This document shows positions 9,921 to 16,940 of a stretch of DNA of 28,709 nucleotides, one piece after another. The notes under the pieces are model-generated. The model was not told where the DNA came from and searched no databases. It was given only the letters and a program-made list of their open reading frames with translations. Positions within the stretch are counted from its first letter, which is position 1; every line of letters starts with the position of its first letter. Both the position numbers and the translations under genes were made by a program. Origin of the DNA: CAZIRO01 sp964541595 (GTDB taxonomy: Bacteria; Acidobacteriota; HRBIN11); contig CAZIRO010000014.1 of NCBI GenBank assembly GCA_964541595.1, positions 1 through 28,709 of the forward strand, in the 5' to 3' direction.

Positions 9921-10385
9921 ATGGGACGTATACGAGCGATCGGGTTATACGCACGGGTCATCTGGTGGGTCGTTCGCGCCGCGTGTCGGATGGCATGGAG
10001 ATATCATGCATATGCGTTTGACCAGGCCATGTGTACTGTTCACACGTTGTGCATCCCCGGCACATGTGATATTCCGCCGGAATTGCTGGCCCGGATGACC
10101 GAACGACTGTTGCCCTGGTTACCTCCATGGCGGATGGGGCGTTGCGTCAAACGTTCATTGATCCTGTTACACCTGTGGTCGCGGTGCGGCATTCCAGTTC
10201 GCCTGCATATTGGCATTCATCCGTCGCAACCCTATTACGGACACGTGTGGCTTTCCGTTCCCCCGCAGTGGACACAACGACTGGAGGCATGGTGCGGTCT
10301 GCCGAGATGCACAGATGTACGTGAGGTGTGGACCGCAGAAAACGGGGAAATAATGGACACCGTGCTGCAACGTTCTATTTCATGA
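9921..10385 (+). CDS. McjB-like (lasso-peptide B2) transglutaminase-fold protease, 154 aa
   Basis: Resembles the McjB C-terminal / Transglut_core3 family, cysteine proteases that remove leader peptides in lasso-peptide pathways. The signature is GRCVKRSLILLHLWSRCG (catalytic-type Cys75 at the start of a helix), then PVRLHIGIHPSQPYYGHVWLSV with His108. The Asp that usually follows the His motif in this family is not obvious; Asp132 or Asp146 are the only later candidates, so the triad may be altered. The gene starts 6 nt after the radical SAM stop. An in-frame TGA at 9915 rules out any earlier start, although the Shine-Dalgarno-like GAGGA lies directly against the ATG; an internal ATG at 9990 is an alternative. 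It ends overlapping the convergent coiled-coil gene by 11 bp. Family assignment is good, activity less certain. Confidence 0.75.
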   Translation: MGRIRAIGLYARVIWWVVRAACRMAWRYHAYAFDQAMCTVHTLCIPGTCDIPPELLARMTERLLPWLPPWRMGRCVKRSLILLHLWSRCGIPVRLHIGIHPSQPYYGHVWLSVPPQWTQRLEAWCGLPRCTDVREVWTAENGEIMDTVLQRSIS

Positions 10386-11088
10386 ACATACGAAACAGGC
10401 TGAACATCAGACCGGAAAGAAATATCAGCGTGCTGATCCAGAACGCAAACATCCATTTGATGAGATCGACTTTGACCCGATGAATCGCTGCGGTGAACTC
10501 CACACGGAGCTGCTGGATCTCCCTGTCCAGTCGCTGAACTTCGGCCGTAAATTCTGCCCGGACTTTTTGAATTTCTGCAAGGAGTTCTTCGCGCACCCGG
10601 TGGATCTCTGCCAGGAGTTCTTCGCGCACTTTCTGGATTTCCGCCAGGAGTTCTTCGCGGACCCGGTGGATTTCCGTCATGAGTTCTGCCCGGACTTTCT
10701 GAATTTCTGCCGAGAATTCTTCCCGCACCCGGTGGATTTCCGCCAGGAGTTCTTCGCGGACCCGGTGGATTTCCGCCATGAGTTCTGCCCGGACTTTCTG
10801 AATTTCTGCCGAGAATTCTTCGCGCACCCGATGGATCTCTGTCATGAGTTCTTCGCGCACTTTCTGGATTTCCGCCATGAGTTCTGCCCGGACTTTCTGG
10901 ATTTCTGTCGAGAGTTCTTCCCGACCGCGCTGGATTTCCTCGTGCAATGCCTGTTCCACGCCGTAAAGCGCTTCTTTGGTCGCCGCGCGCCGCTCGACGC
11001 TCGCTTCAATATATTCCAGCAGAGAACGGGCTTCGTCTTCTCCCAATCTGGGTTTCAGTTTTTCATACAGTTCCAGCAGGGTAGACAT
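10375..11088 (-). CDS. Membrane-anchored coiled-coil protein built of 11-residue repeats
   Basis: A 237-aa protein. Residues 1-50 are a helical head (ELYEKLKPRLGEDEARSLLE). Residues 51-182 are twelve tandem 11-residue units of the form E-I-[QH]-[KR]-V-R-[AE]-E-[LF]-x-[AT], followed by a degenerate unit EVQRLDREIQQ. Residues about 211-232 form one transmembrane helix (FAFWISTLIFLSGLMFSLF) and the chain ends shortly after. Hendecad periodicity predicts a right-handed or nearly straight coiled coil, perhaps a rod about 20 nm long anchored by its C-terminus. Similar DUF1640/CCDC90-like proteins exist, but I cannot give a function. No signal peptide, so the rod is probably cytoplasmic. Its own promoter lies at 11116-11144. 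Unit number may vary between strains because the DNA repeats are nearly identical. Confidence 0.85.
   Translation of the reverse strand: MSTLLELYEKLKPRLGEDEARSLLEYIEASVERRAATKEALYGVEQALHEEIQRGREELSTEIQKVRAELMAEIQKVREELMTEIHRVREEFSAEIQKVRAELMAEIHRVREELLAEIHRVREEFSAEIQKVRAELMTEIHRVREELLAEIQKVREELLAEIHRVREELLAEIQKVRAEFTAEVQRLDREIQQLRVEFTAAIHRVKVDLIKWMFAFWISTLIFLSGLMFSLFRMFMK
10543..10938 (-). repeat. 33-bp tandem coding repeat, 12 units
   Basis: Twelve consecutive 33-bp units encode the 11-residue coiled-coil repeats. Units alternate between a few near-identical versions (EIQKVRAELMA, EIHRVREELLA, EIHRVREEFSA), which suggests expansion by unequal recombination or slippage. The array also keeps the opposite strand open, creating a spurious long reading frame. 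Confidence 0.9.
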
Positions 11089-11115
11089 ATGCAGGCCTCG
11101 AAGGGGTTTTCCAAA

Positions 11116-11144
11116 AGCATAAACGCTGTATTGCGAGATGTCAA
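11116..11144 (-). promoter_or_regulatory. Sigma-70-type promoter for the coiled-coil gene
   Basis: On the minus strand: TTGACA (11144-11139), a 17-nt spacer, TATGCT (11121-11116). It lies 28 nt upstream of the ATG at 11088. Confidence 0.7.
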
Positions 11145-11162
11145 AACCTCAGCGAGATCCCT

Positions 11163-11435
11163 GGGATCGGGGCAGGGAAATGGGACAGCGGAACCACCGG
11201 ATCCACCGGTGTGCCAGTGGCCACCGGTCTCAGGTCCCAGGTGTCGGGTCCCAGGTCTCGGGTGTCGGGTCTCAGGTCCCAGGTCTCGGGTGTCAGGTCC
11301 CAGGTGTCAGGTATCGGGTATGCAGGTGTCAGGTATTCGGGACGGGAGACGGAAGACAGAGAACGGGGCATCTCATGGGCTGGGGATGGCGCATGACCGC
11401 ATGGGTTCCCATGGTGTCCCAATGGACCCCGCGAT
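11163..11435 (+). repeat. Dispersed inverted-repeat element, copy A (with 15-unit heptamer array)
   Basis: The left end GGGATCGGGGCAGGGAAATG is a variant of the terminal repeat seen in copies B, C and D. A shared internal block rich in CCACCGG follows, then an array of 15 heptamers CRGGTNN (11231-11336, with one extra base near the end). Next is a block from about 11341 to 11403 that is almost identical to copy B (about 16772-16832), and a degenerate right end (GGTGTCCCAATGGACC). It fills the gap between the histidine kinase stop and the coiled-coil promoter. No coding potential. Confidence 0.8.
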
Positions 11436-11515
11436 AACCCGTCATCCAGGATGTGCGGACACCTGATACCTGGGACCTGAGACCTGAATACCTGAGACCC
11501 GAGACCCCCCCTCTG
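11436..11515 (-). repeat. Partial second element joined to copy A in inverted orientation
   Basis: The segment containing CCAGGATGTGCGGAC is homologous, in reverse complement, to the arm found in copy D. Reversed heptamers (RCCTGNN type, 11461-11508) run up to the kinase stop codon. Copy A is therefore a compound of two elements. Confidence 0.65.
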
Positions 11516-11520
11516 GATGC

Positions 11521-14500
11521 TCACGACTGCATGGCGCGGGCGATCGCGCGGGCAAGCGTTTCCAGATCGACGGGTTTTTGTAGATAGTGCACGTGCTGTT
11601 TCTGAAGAATATGCTGCATATCCGTTTGCAGCGGATACCCGCTGATCAGGATGATACGAAGGTCCGGTTTCTCCGCCTGGAGGGATACAGAGAGTTCAAC
11701 TCCACTCTGGGCGGGCAGGATGACATCGCTCAATACCAGAATGATATCGTCCAGGTGTTCCCGAAACACCCGAACGGCGACCTCCGCATTTTCGGCGGAT
11801 AACACACGGTATCCCAGTGCAGTCAGCATCTGGCGGATACTTTCCAGAACCCCGGGATCGTCCTCGACGAGCAGTACGGTTTCGCCACGGCCCCGGGGGA
11901 TCTGTTCGGGTGTCGCGTGGTTTTCATCGATACGCGCATCCGGGGAGATCGCGGGCAGGTAAATCGATACGGTGGTGCCATGGCCGAACTGGCTGCGGAC
12001 GTCAATAAATCCGTTGTGTTGCTTGACGATACCGTATACCTGTGAAAGTCCCAGTCCGGTACCCTGTCCGGTCGGTTTCGTGGTGAAAAACGGTTCAAAA
12101 ATCCGGGAGAGCACTTCGGGTGGCATACCGATACCCGTGTCTTCAACGGCCAGACAGATGTATGTACCGGGTGTCATTTCAGGATCCGGTCCCACCTCTC
12201 CAGGTGCAAGGGTCCACCGGGTGAGCCGGAACGTCAACCGTCCGCCCTGGGGCATGGCATCCCGTGCATTGATGGCCAGGTTGGTGAGCACCTGTTGCAA
12301 TTGCGCGGGGTCGGCCTGCACCCAGTAAATATCCGAACCGATGTCCAGTTCGATCTGGATCGTTTCCGGCAGTGTACGTTCGAGCAAGCGAATTTGTTCC
12401 CGAAGGAACGGCGCGAGATCCATGGGACGGGGTTCCGCCACCGTTTTACGGGCAAAGTCCAGGATCTGACGGATCATTGTTGCTGCCCGATCACCCTGCT
12501 GATGAATGACGCGTGCGAATTCACGGACACGTTCGATATCTTCCGGCTGGTACAGTATGAGTTCTGCATACCCCATAATGCTGGTCAACAGGTTATTGAA
12601 ATCATGCGCGATGCCAGCAGCGAGTTGACCGATGGCGGCCAATCGGTCCTGTTCACGGACCTTTTCTTCGATTTCCCGTTCGACCGTCACGTCGCGCATG
12701 AGCAGGATATGACCTCCCGTCTGCGGACCCTCCGTGATCGGCTGTACGAGGATCTCAAATACCCGCCGGTGGGGTTCCGTCAGACAGACCTCGTGGGAGT
12801 GTCCCGGAGGGAGCGGTTCCAGCAGTTCGTCCACCGTCCGGTCGCCCAGCGTGTCCAGTGCCCGTTCCGTCCAGTACGGACTGAGCAGATTGAGGTACTC
12901 TTCTCCCCGCGGGTTTGCCAGAACGACGTTCCGTTCCGCATCGAGCAGGACCACGCCTTCCGGCAACTGCCGGATCAGCGATTCCAGGCGGCGCTGTTCA
13001 ATGGCGAGCAACCGGTGCAGCCGCAGAATCGCAACGGATGCCTGTGCGGCGACCGTATGCAGCAGACGGATATGGCTTTCGGTAAATACGTCCGGCTGTT
13101 CGCTACCGACGAGCAGCAGTCCAATGGGACGGCGGATTTCTTCCCCGTAGAAAGGCACCATGAATAAGGACGCCAGTGTGCGCGCCGGTGGTGCCTGCGC
13201 CAGGGGTTCCGATGTGGCGCGTGTCTGGCGGACGGTGATCCGTTCCGGTGGAACGTTCGGACCGCCCAGATGCACGAACGCGTCGAGCAACCGCTCCTGG
13301 ATGGACGCTTTCAATGCGGGGTCGCAGGGACGCAGTGTGTGCAACACAATTTCCGCCCGTTTGTCTGTATACAGGAAACTCGCAGCGATGTCATACGGGA
13401 CCACCCGATGCAGGTTTTCCAGCATCAGACGCAGGAGTTCTTCGAAATCCAGGGTATATCCGATACTCTGCGAAATCTCGTACAATACCTGCAATTCGTA
13501 CGTGCGCTGGCGTACCCGTTCTTCCAGTGTGGTGTTCAGTTCGCGCAGTGCCTGTTCAAACTGCCAGGCCTCCACCACGGCCGCCATCGCCGGCATCAGT
13601 CCCTGAAAGCGCCGACGAAACGGTTCCGGAAACGCGTTGACCTTTCGACTGACGAGAACCAGGAGTGTCTGGTTGTCTTCATGCATCAACACGGGCAGGG
13701 TCCAGACCGTGCGCACCCCGTATTGCATTGCCAGACGCGCGTTCCAGAACCCGGTTTGACTGACGTCCGGCGCGTATACCGGTGCGTTGCGTGCGAGTAC
13801 CGCGTCAGCCATACTGCCCACACCTCTGGGGATGCCGCCGTACAACCGTTCCAGTTCGTCCAGGAACGTGCGCATCCGGGTGTCTTCCCGAGACCACTGC
13901 AGTTCGATCCGAAAACGGTCCGCGGTCGAACTCCCGATAAGGAGTGCGGCGGCATCCAGGGCCACTTCCTCTGCCATCAGTGCGAGTACCGCTTCCAGGG
14001 CCTCGCCGGGACGGCGTCGGGAAAGGACTTCCTGAAAACGCGCCGCCCATCGCGCGTCTTCGTCCGCACGAATCACGTCCGTGACATCGATGGTGACCCC
14101 CAGCCAGGCCTGCGGCCGGTCTTCCGAATCGCGCATCAGATGGATCTGATCCCGCAGCCACACCCATCCGCGGGTCGGATGCCGGTACCGGTACAGTACC
14201 GTCGCCTGTGATTCCCCCGTACGGATCAGACGCGTGCGAATGGCCTCGAATGCTGTACGGTCTTCCGGCTGAATACGTTCCCACCAGGCCATCGGTTCAC
14301 GGGCAACGAGTTCTGTCGGGAGACCGAGCAACTGTTCTACGGGACCGTAAATCTCCAGTGTTTCCGGGACTTCTGTGTCCACATCACCGTGATGCCAGAC
14401 CAGCATGGGTCCCGCATTCAGACTGGTCTCGAGAAGGTGCATCAGTCGCGCACTGCGTCGGGCCTCCTGAACAACATACTGGAGCATGCGGCGAATGGAT

Positions 14501-14811
14501 ACAATCCCGACAGCCCGGTTTTCTTCAGCAACTACGGCCCATTCCGCCTTGAGGTCGTATAACTGATCGAGTGCATCGTCCACGAGTGTGTCCGGCGAGA
14601 GTACCGGTGCCGGATGAGTCGGCACATCGATCAGTCGCCGCGTCGTCGGATACCCCACAACAGCCTGCGGGAAGATGAACCGCCAGCCGTCATCTGCCAG
14701 AACAACAGGCCGCCCCATTTGCAGCGGTGTCTGAACGTCCTGCAGGGTAGCGGTCGGTCCGACGACAGTCACCGGTTCCATCAACGTGCGGATGGACGTC
14801 AGTGACTTCAT
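11521..14811 (-). CDS. Cytoplasmic hybrid histidine kinase: CBS-PAS-GAF-GAF-PAS-HisKA-HATPase-REC
   Basis: A 1096-aa sensor kinase without transmembrane segments. Domains in order: CBS-like pair (1-120, PVVLADDG, VGIVSIRRML), PAS (about 150-245), GAF (250-405), short coiled coil (410-450), GAF (450-605), PAS (615-715), HisKA with His736 in GIAHDFNNLL, HATPase with N box (NLAINARDAM, about 843), G1 box (DTGIGM) and G2 box (GTGLGLSQVYGIV), then a C-terminal receiver (about 975-1090) with phospho-acceptor Asp1029 (VLSDVILP) and Lys in YLQKPV. The HDFNN-type H-box is typical of soluble hybrid kinases. Its ATG overlaps the stop of the preceding 120-aa gene (ATGA), so translation is probably coupled. 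The ligands are unknown: the CBS domains suggest adenine nucleotides, and the GAF domains suggest small-molecule or redox sensing. No dedicated response regulator is visible. Confidence 0.95.
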   Translation of the reverse strand: MKSLTSIRTLMEPVTVVGPTATLQDVQTPLQMGRPVVLADDGWRFIFPQAVVGYPTTRRLIDVPTHPAPVLSPDTLVDDALDQLYDLKAEWAVVAEENRAVGIVSIRRMLQYVVQEARRSARLMHLLETSLNAGPMLVWHHGDVDTEVPETLEIYGPVEQLLGLPTELVAREPMAWWERIQPEDRTAFEAIRTRLIRTGESQATVLYRYRHPTRGWVWLRDQIHLMRDSEDRPQAWLGVTIDVTDVIRADEDARWAARFQEVLSRRRPGEALEAVLALMAEEVALDAAALLIGSSTADRFRIELQWSREDTRMRTFLDELERLYGGIPRGVGSMADAVLARNAPVYAPDVSQTGFWNARLAMQYGVRTVWTLPVLMHEDNQTLLVLVSRKVNAFPEPFRRRFQGLMPAMAAVVEAWQFEQALRELNTTLEERVRQRTYELQVLYEISQSIGYTLDFEELLRLMLENLHRVVPYDIAASFLYTDKRAEIVLHTLRPCDPALKASIQERLLDAFVHLGGPNVPPERITVRQTRATSEPLAQAPPARTLASLFMVPFYGEEIRRPIGLLLVGSEQPDVFTESHIRLLHTVAAQASVAILRLHRLLAIEQRRLESLIRQLPEGVVLLDAERNVVLANPRGEEYLNLLSPYWTERALDTLGDRTVDELLEPLPPGHSHEVCLTEPHRRVFEILVQPITEGPQTGGHILLMRDVTVEREIEEKVREQDRLAAIGQLAAGIAHDFNNLLTSIMGYAELILYQPEDIERVREFARVIHQQGDRAATMIRQILDFARKTVAEPRPMDLAPFLREQIRLLERTLPETIQIELDIGSDIYWVQADPAQLQQVLTNLAINARDAMPQGGRLTFRLTRWTLAPGEVGPDPEMTPGTYICLAVEDTGIGMPPEVLSRIFEPFFTTKPTGQGTGLGLSQVYGIVKQHNGFIDVRSQFGHGTTVSIYLPAISPDARIDENHATPEQIPRGRGETVLLVEDDPGVLESIRQMLTALGYRVLSAENAEVAVRVFREHLDDIILVLSDVILPAQSGVELSVSLQAEKPDLRIILISGYPLQTDMQHILQKQHVHYLQKPVDLETLARAIARAMQS

Positions 14812-15170
14812 GGCAACTCGATGTCCTCCTCCTGGACGAGGACTTCGACGTTAACCTCGACTTTGAGTGTGTCGGTCTCGTCCATGATCTCCTGCGCGTA
14901 CTGAAGCAGGCGTTCAATGAGGATCTCCTCCGACACCTTGCGCAGGTCCGATTCCCGTACAAGGATGGCTTCAATGATCGGATGTTCGACACGCACCAGG
15001 CGGAACATCCCGGGCGACATCTCCTGAAACGCCCGGGCAATGCTGTGGCTGCCGATCGGCGCGCGGCGGCCGATGATCAGCGCATCCCTCACAGGAGGCA
15101 GTGCAAAATGTTGAAAACGAAAGGCCAGAGAAACACGTTTGGTCGCCCCGGATCCCTTGCTGTCTTTCAT
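14808..15170 (-). CDS. Unknown small protein coupled to the hybrid kinase, 120 aa
   Basis: I do not recognise a family. The ATG at 15170 has AGGAG 4 nt upstream and gives MKDSKGSGATKRVSLAFRFQHF. A longer in-frame TTG start at 15254 exists but lacks a good ribosome site. The chain is mixed alpha/beta with a charged amphipathic helix near residues 75-100 and an acidic C-terminus (VEVNVEVLVQEEDIELP). No signal peptide or membrane segment. The 4-nt ATGA overlap with the kinase start implies the two are made together, so a role as a kinase partner or input protein is plausible, but that rests only on position. Confidence 0.7.
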   Translation of the reverse strand: MKDSKGSGATKRVSLAFRFQHFALPPVRDALIIGRRAPIGSHSIARAFQEMSPGMFRLVRVEHPIIEAILVRESDLRKVSEEILIERLLQYAQEIMDETDTLKVEVNVEVLVQEEDIELP

Positions 15171-15312
15171 TACACTCCTGACGTGGTAGGTTCCACGGAG
15201 TTCCTCAAGTTCGAGTATACGAATGCATGGGTGGCGGTCGATTGGAATCCTCAAAATCGTTGTATTTCATTGTAGCGCATTTTCGCGGAAAGATCCTCCC
15301 TTTCTACTGAAC
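15171..15312. other. Intergenic region upstream of the 120-aa gene, no clear signal
   Basis: Between element D and the 120-aa gene. A TACAAT on the minus strand (15274-15269) could be a -10 box, but no -35 sequence sits at the right distance. No RNA gene was recognised. Confidence 0.4.
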
Positions 15313-15480
15313 TCGGGACAGGAAATGGGACACGGGGTGTTCCCGGTGGACCACGTAATATACGGTTGTTCAGGATGCGCGGACGCCCGACACCCGGGAC
15401 CTGAGATCCGACACGCGGTGTCCACCGGTCCATCCACGCATCCGGTGCATCCCCGGTCCCATTGCCTGTCCCGATCCCGG
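15313..15480 (-). repeat. Dispersed inverted-repeat element, copy D (reverse orientation)
   Basis: The ends are TCGGGACAGGAAATGGGACA (15313 on) and CCCATTGCCTGTCCCGATCC (about 15458 on), which are inverted copies of each other. Read on the minus strand, the interior aligns with copies A-C: a CCGG-rich block, two or three heptamers (CAGGTCC-CGGGTGT), then the GTCCGCGCATCCTGAA arm shared with the partial element at 11436-11515. About 168 bp, non-coding. Confidence 0.8.
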
Positions 15481-15501
15481 TTTCTACTATCCGGATTGCA
15501 G

Positions 15502-15517
15502 GGGGATGTCCCCGGTG
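15502..15517. repeat. Short palindrome-containing repeat, copy 2
   Basis: Identical 16 bp to 7255-7270 (GGGGATGTCCCCGGTG). It lies about 60 bp beyond the stop of the GAF-protein gene. Confidence 0.5.
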
Positions 15518-15579
15518 CCGTCCGTGGACCGCGGGTTCGATACCGTTCCGGAGGCATTCCGTCCATGGGCCTCTGCCGG

Positions 15580-16056
15580 TCAGGTTGCGTCCTGGCAGCC
15601 AAGTACCCGCGCGAATCGGTCCGCGATCGCTTCCAGAAACACGCGGTCTTCTTCGTTGAACGCGTTGAGTTCGTCGCTGTCGATATCGATTTCCCCGATG
15701 ATGCGATCACCCACGCGGATCGGGACCACGATCTCCGATTGCGTTTCCAGACTGCAGGCGAGGTATCGGGGATCCTGGCGCACATCCGGCACCACAATGG
15801 TCTGCTGTTCCCGGACGGCGGCACCGCAAATGCCCCGGGTGATGGGGATGCGTACATGCGGCGTCGGCCGTCCGATATAGTAATCATAGAGCCGCAGAAA
15901 CTGCCCGTTGGGTTCCAGAAGGTAAATGCCCACCCAGTGATAATACGGTCGCGCTGCGTGCATGCGGTCGATCATGAAACGCAGCGCGGTATCCCGATCC
16001 GGTTGCGTGTCCAGAAACGTGTCGATTTCCCGTAAAATGTCGTCAATCCACCGCAT
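15580..16056 (-). CDS. GAF-domain protein of the free-methionine-(R)-sulfoxide reductase type, first Cys replaced
   Basis: A 158-aa protein that is a single GAF domain, matching fRMsr (YebR/MsrC) proteins: YYHWVGIYLL, then VRIPITRGICGAA, then TIVVPDVRQDPRYLACSLETQSEIVVPI and GEIDIDSDELNAF. Relative to E. coli fRMsr, Cys94 and Cys118 correspond to Cys77 and Cys101 (same 24-residue spacing). The position of Cys84, ten residues before Cys77, is His67. The family reduces free Met-R-sulfoxide through these Cys. With one missing, this copy may have altered chemistry or act as a sensor. It starts 3 nt after the stop of the upstream gene, so the two form an operon. The fold is certain; the reductase activity is not. 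Confidence 0.85.
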   Translation of the reverse strand: MRWIDDILREIDTFLDTQPDRDTALRFMIDRMHAARPYYHWVGIYLLEPNGQFLRLYDYYIGRPTPHVRIPITRGICGAAVREQQTIVVPDVRQDPRYLACSLETQSEIVVPIRVGDRIIGEIDIDSDELNAFNEEDRVFLEAIADRFARVLGCQDAT

Positions 16057-16059
16057 CCG

Positions 16060-16530
16060 TTACCTTGTGCCGGTCTGTTTGTTGGTGATATGTTCGTGCG
16101 GATCGTCTTCCGCACCGGTCTCGTTCCCCTGTCGGAACCGGTGTTCGATCTCTTCAAGCATTTGCTGCACAAGGATATTCCCCGTCAACGTGGAAAGCAA
16201 CCCGAACAGGTGCAGGATCAATGTCTGCAAACCGTTTTGCAACTCGTCTGGAGATTCCTGCTGTACCCGCGCGCGAAGATCCGAAAACGATAGTCCCTCC
16301 GGGACCACGTGCAGGTACCGGACTCCCGCATATGTCTCTCGCGTCAACGCCAATGCACGTTCCATCAGGGCGGCGGCCGTAAGACGTCCGAGTGTCGGCA
16401 GGATACTGTGCCACACATACCGGATGAAATCTTCATATATGTCCAGAATTTTGTGCGGATCGGCTTTGCGGGTGTGTGGGGAAACGATTTGCTCAAGTCG
16501 CTGTTTCAATGTATCGATCGTTCGATCCAT
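16060..16530 (-). CDS. Unknown helical protein, 156 aa, first gene of the signalling block
   Basis: I do not recognise a family. The ATG at 16530 gives MDRTIDTLKQRLEQIV. Upstream in-frame codons run back into the repeat element and were rejected as starts. The protein is mostly helical, with hydrophobic segments ILPTLGRLTAAALMERAL and LILHLFGLLSTLTGNILVQQML that look like buried helices rather than membrane spans, between charged stretches, and a polar acidic tail. It lies directly downstream of a good promoter (16559-16588), 29 nt from the -10 box, and 3 nt ahead of the GAF-protein gene. Position suggests a regulatory or signalling role beside the GAF protein and hybrid kinase; nothing in the sequence proves it. 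Confidence 0.75.
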   Translation of the reverse strand: MDRTIDTLKQRLEQIVSPHTRKADPHKILDIYEDFIRYVWHSILPTLGRLTAAALMERALALTRETYAGVRYLHVVPEGLSFSDLRARVQQESPDELQNGLQTLILHLFGLLSTLTGNILVQQMLEEIEHRFRQGNETGAEDDPHEHITNKQTGTR

Positions 16531-16558
16531 TGTTCCATATCCAGTACGCCCCTTCCGG

Positions 16559-16588
16559 ATTATATCAGAATTCTGGTTCCGTTCACAA
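16559..16588 (-). promoter_or_regulatory. Sigma-70-type extended -10 promoter for the 16530-15580 operon
   Basis: On the minus strand: TTGTGA (16588-16583), an 18-nt spacer, TATAAT (16564-16559) preceded by TGA, an extended -10. It lies between element B and the 156-aa gene. Confidence 0.75.
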
Positions 16589-16599
16589 CCCGGTTCCTG

Positions 16600-16871
16600 C
16601 CGGGATCGGGACAGGCAATGGGACATGCGCACCACCGGATCCACCGGTGTACCGGTGGCCACCGGTCTCCGGTCCCGGGGGTCGGGTGTCAGGTGTCGGG
16701 TCCCAGGTGTCAGGTCCCAGGTGTCAGGTCTCAGGTCCCAGGTGTCAGGTATGCAGGTGCCAGGTGTCCGGGACGGGAGACGGAAGACAGGGGACGGGGC
16801 ATCTCATGGGCTGGGGATAGCGTATGACCGCATGGGCACCCACGGTGTCCCATGGCCTGTCCCGATCCCGG
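16600..16871 (+). repeat. Dispersed inverted-repeat element, copy B (with 12-unit heptamer array)
   Basis: This is the best-preserved long copy. The left end (16600 on, CCGGGATCGGGACAGGCAAT) and right end (up to 16871, GGCCTGTCCCGATCCCGG) are inverted repeats of about 25 bp with one mismatch. Inside are the CCACCGG block, twelve CRGGTNN heptamers (16683-16767) and the GACGGGAGACGGAAGACAG block shared with copy A. It occupies the gap between divergent genes (16530 minus, 16941 plus). No reading frame in it looks real. Confidence 0.85.
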
Positions 16872-16940
16872 GGTTCCTGTCCTTGCAATGGGTGCTGTCA
16901 TCACGTACGCTATAACCATTCACGATAGCGAGGTGAGGCT

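Noticed and set aside
7435..10385. Calling the cassette a lasso-peptide cluster
   Set aside because: The asparagine-synthetase-like cyclase is missing and a radical SAM/SPASM enzyme is present. The tail does not show a convincing ring-forming Glu/Asp at position 7-9 from a plausible cut site.
11231..11336. Tandem array considered as a CRISPR
   Set aside because: Units are 7 bp, contiguous and without spacers; no cas genes nearby.
10480..11466. Long plus-strand reading frame of about 328 codons opposite the coiled-coil gene
   Set aside because: It arises from the 33-bp repeat in antisense and runs on into the repeat element. Phe/Cys/Asp-rich low-complexity translation, no plausible ribosome site. 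The minus-strand frame encodes a sensible protein with a good promoter.
12295..14211. Several plus-strand reading frames of 130-313 codons inside the kinase gene
   Set aside because: They are antisense to a well-conserved multidomain kinase and have no recognisable domains.
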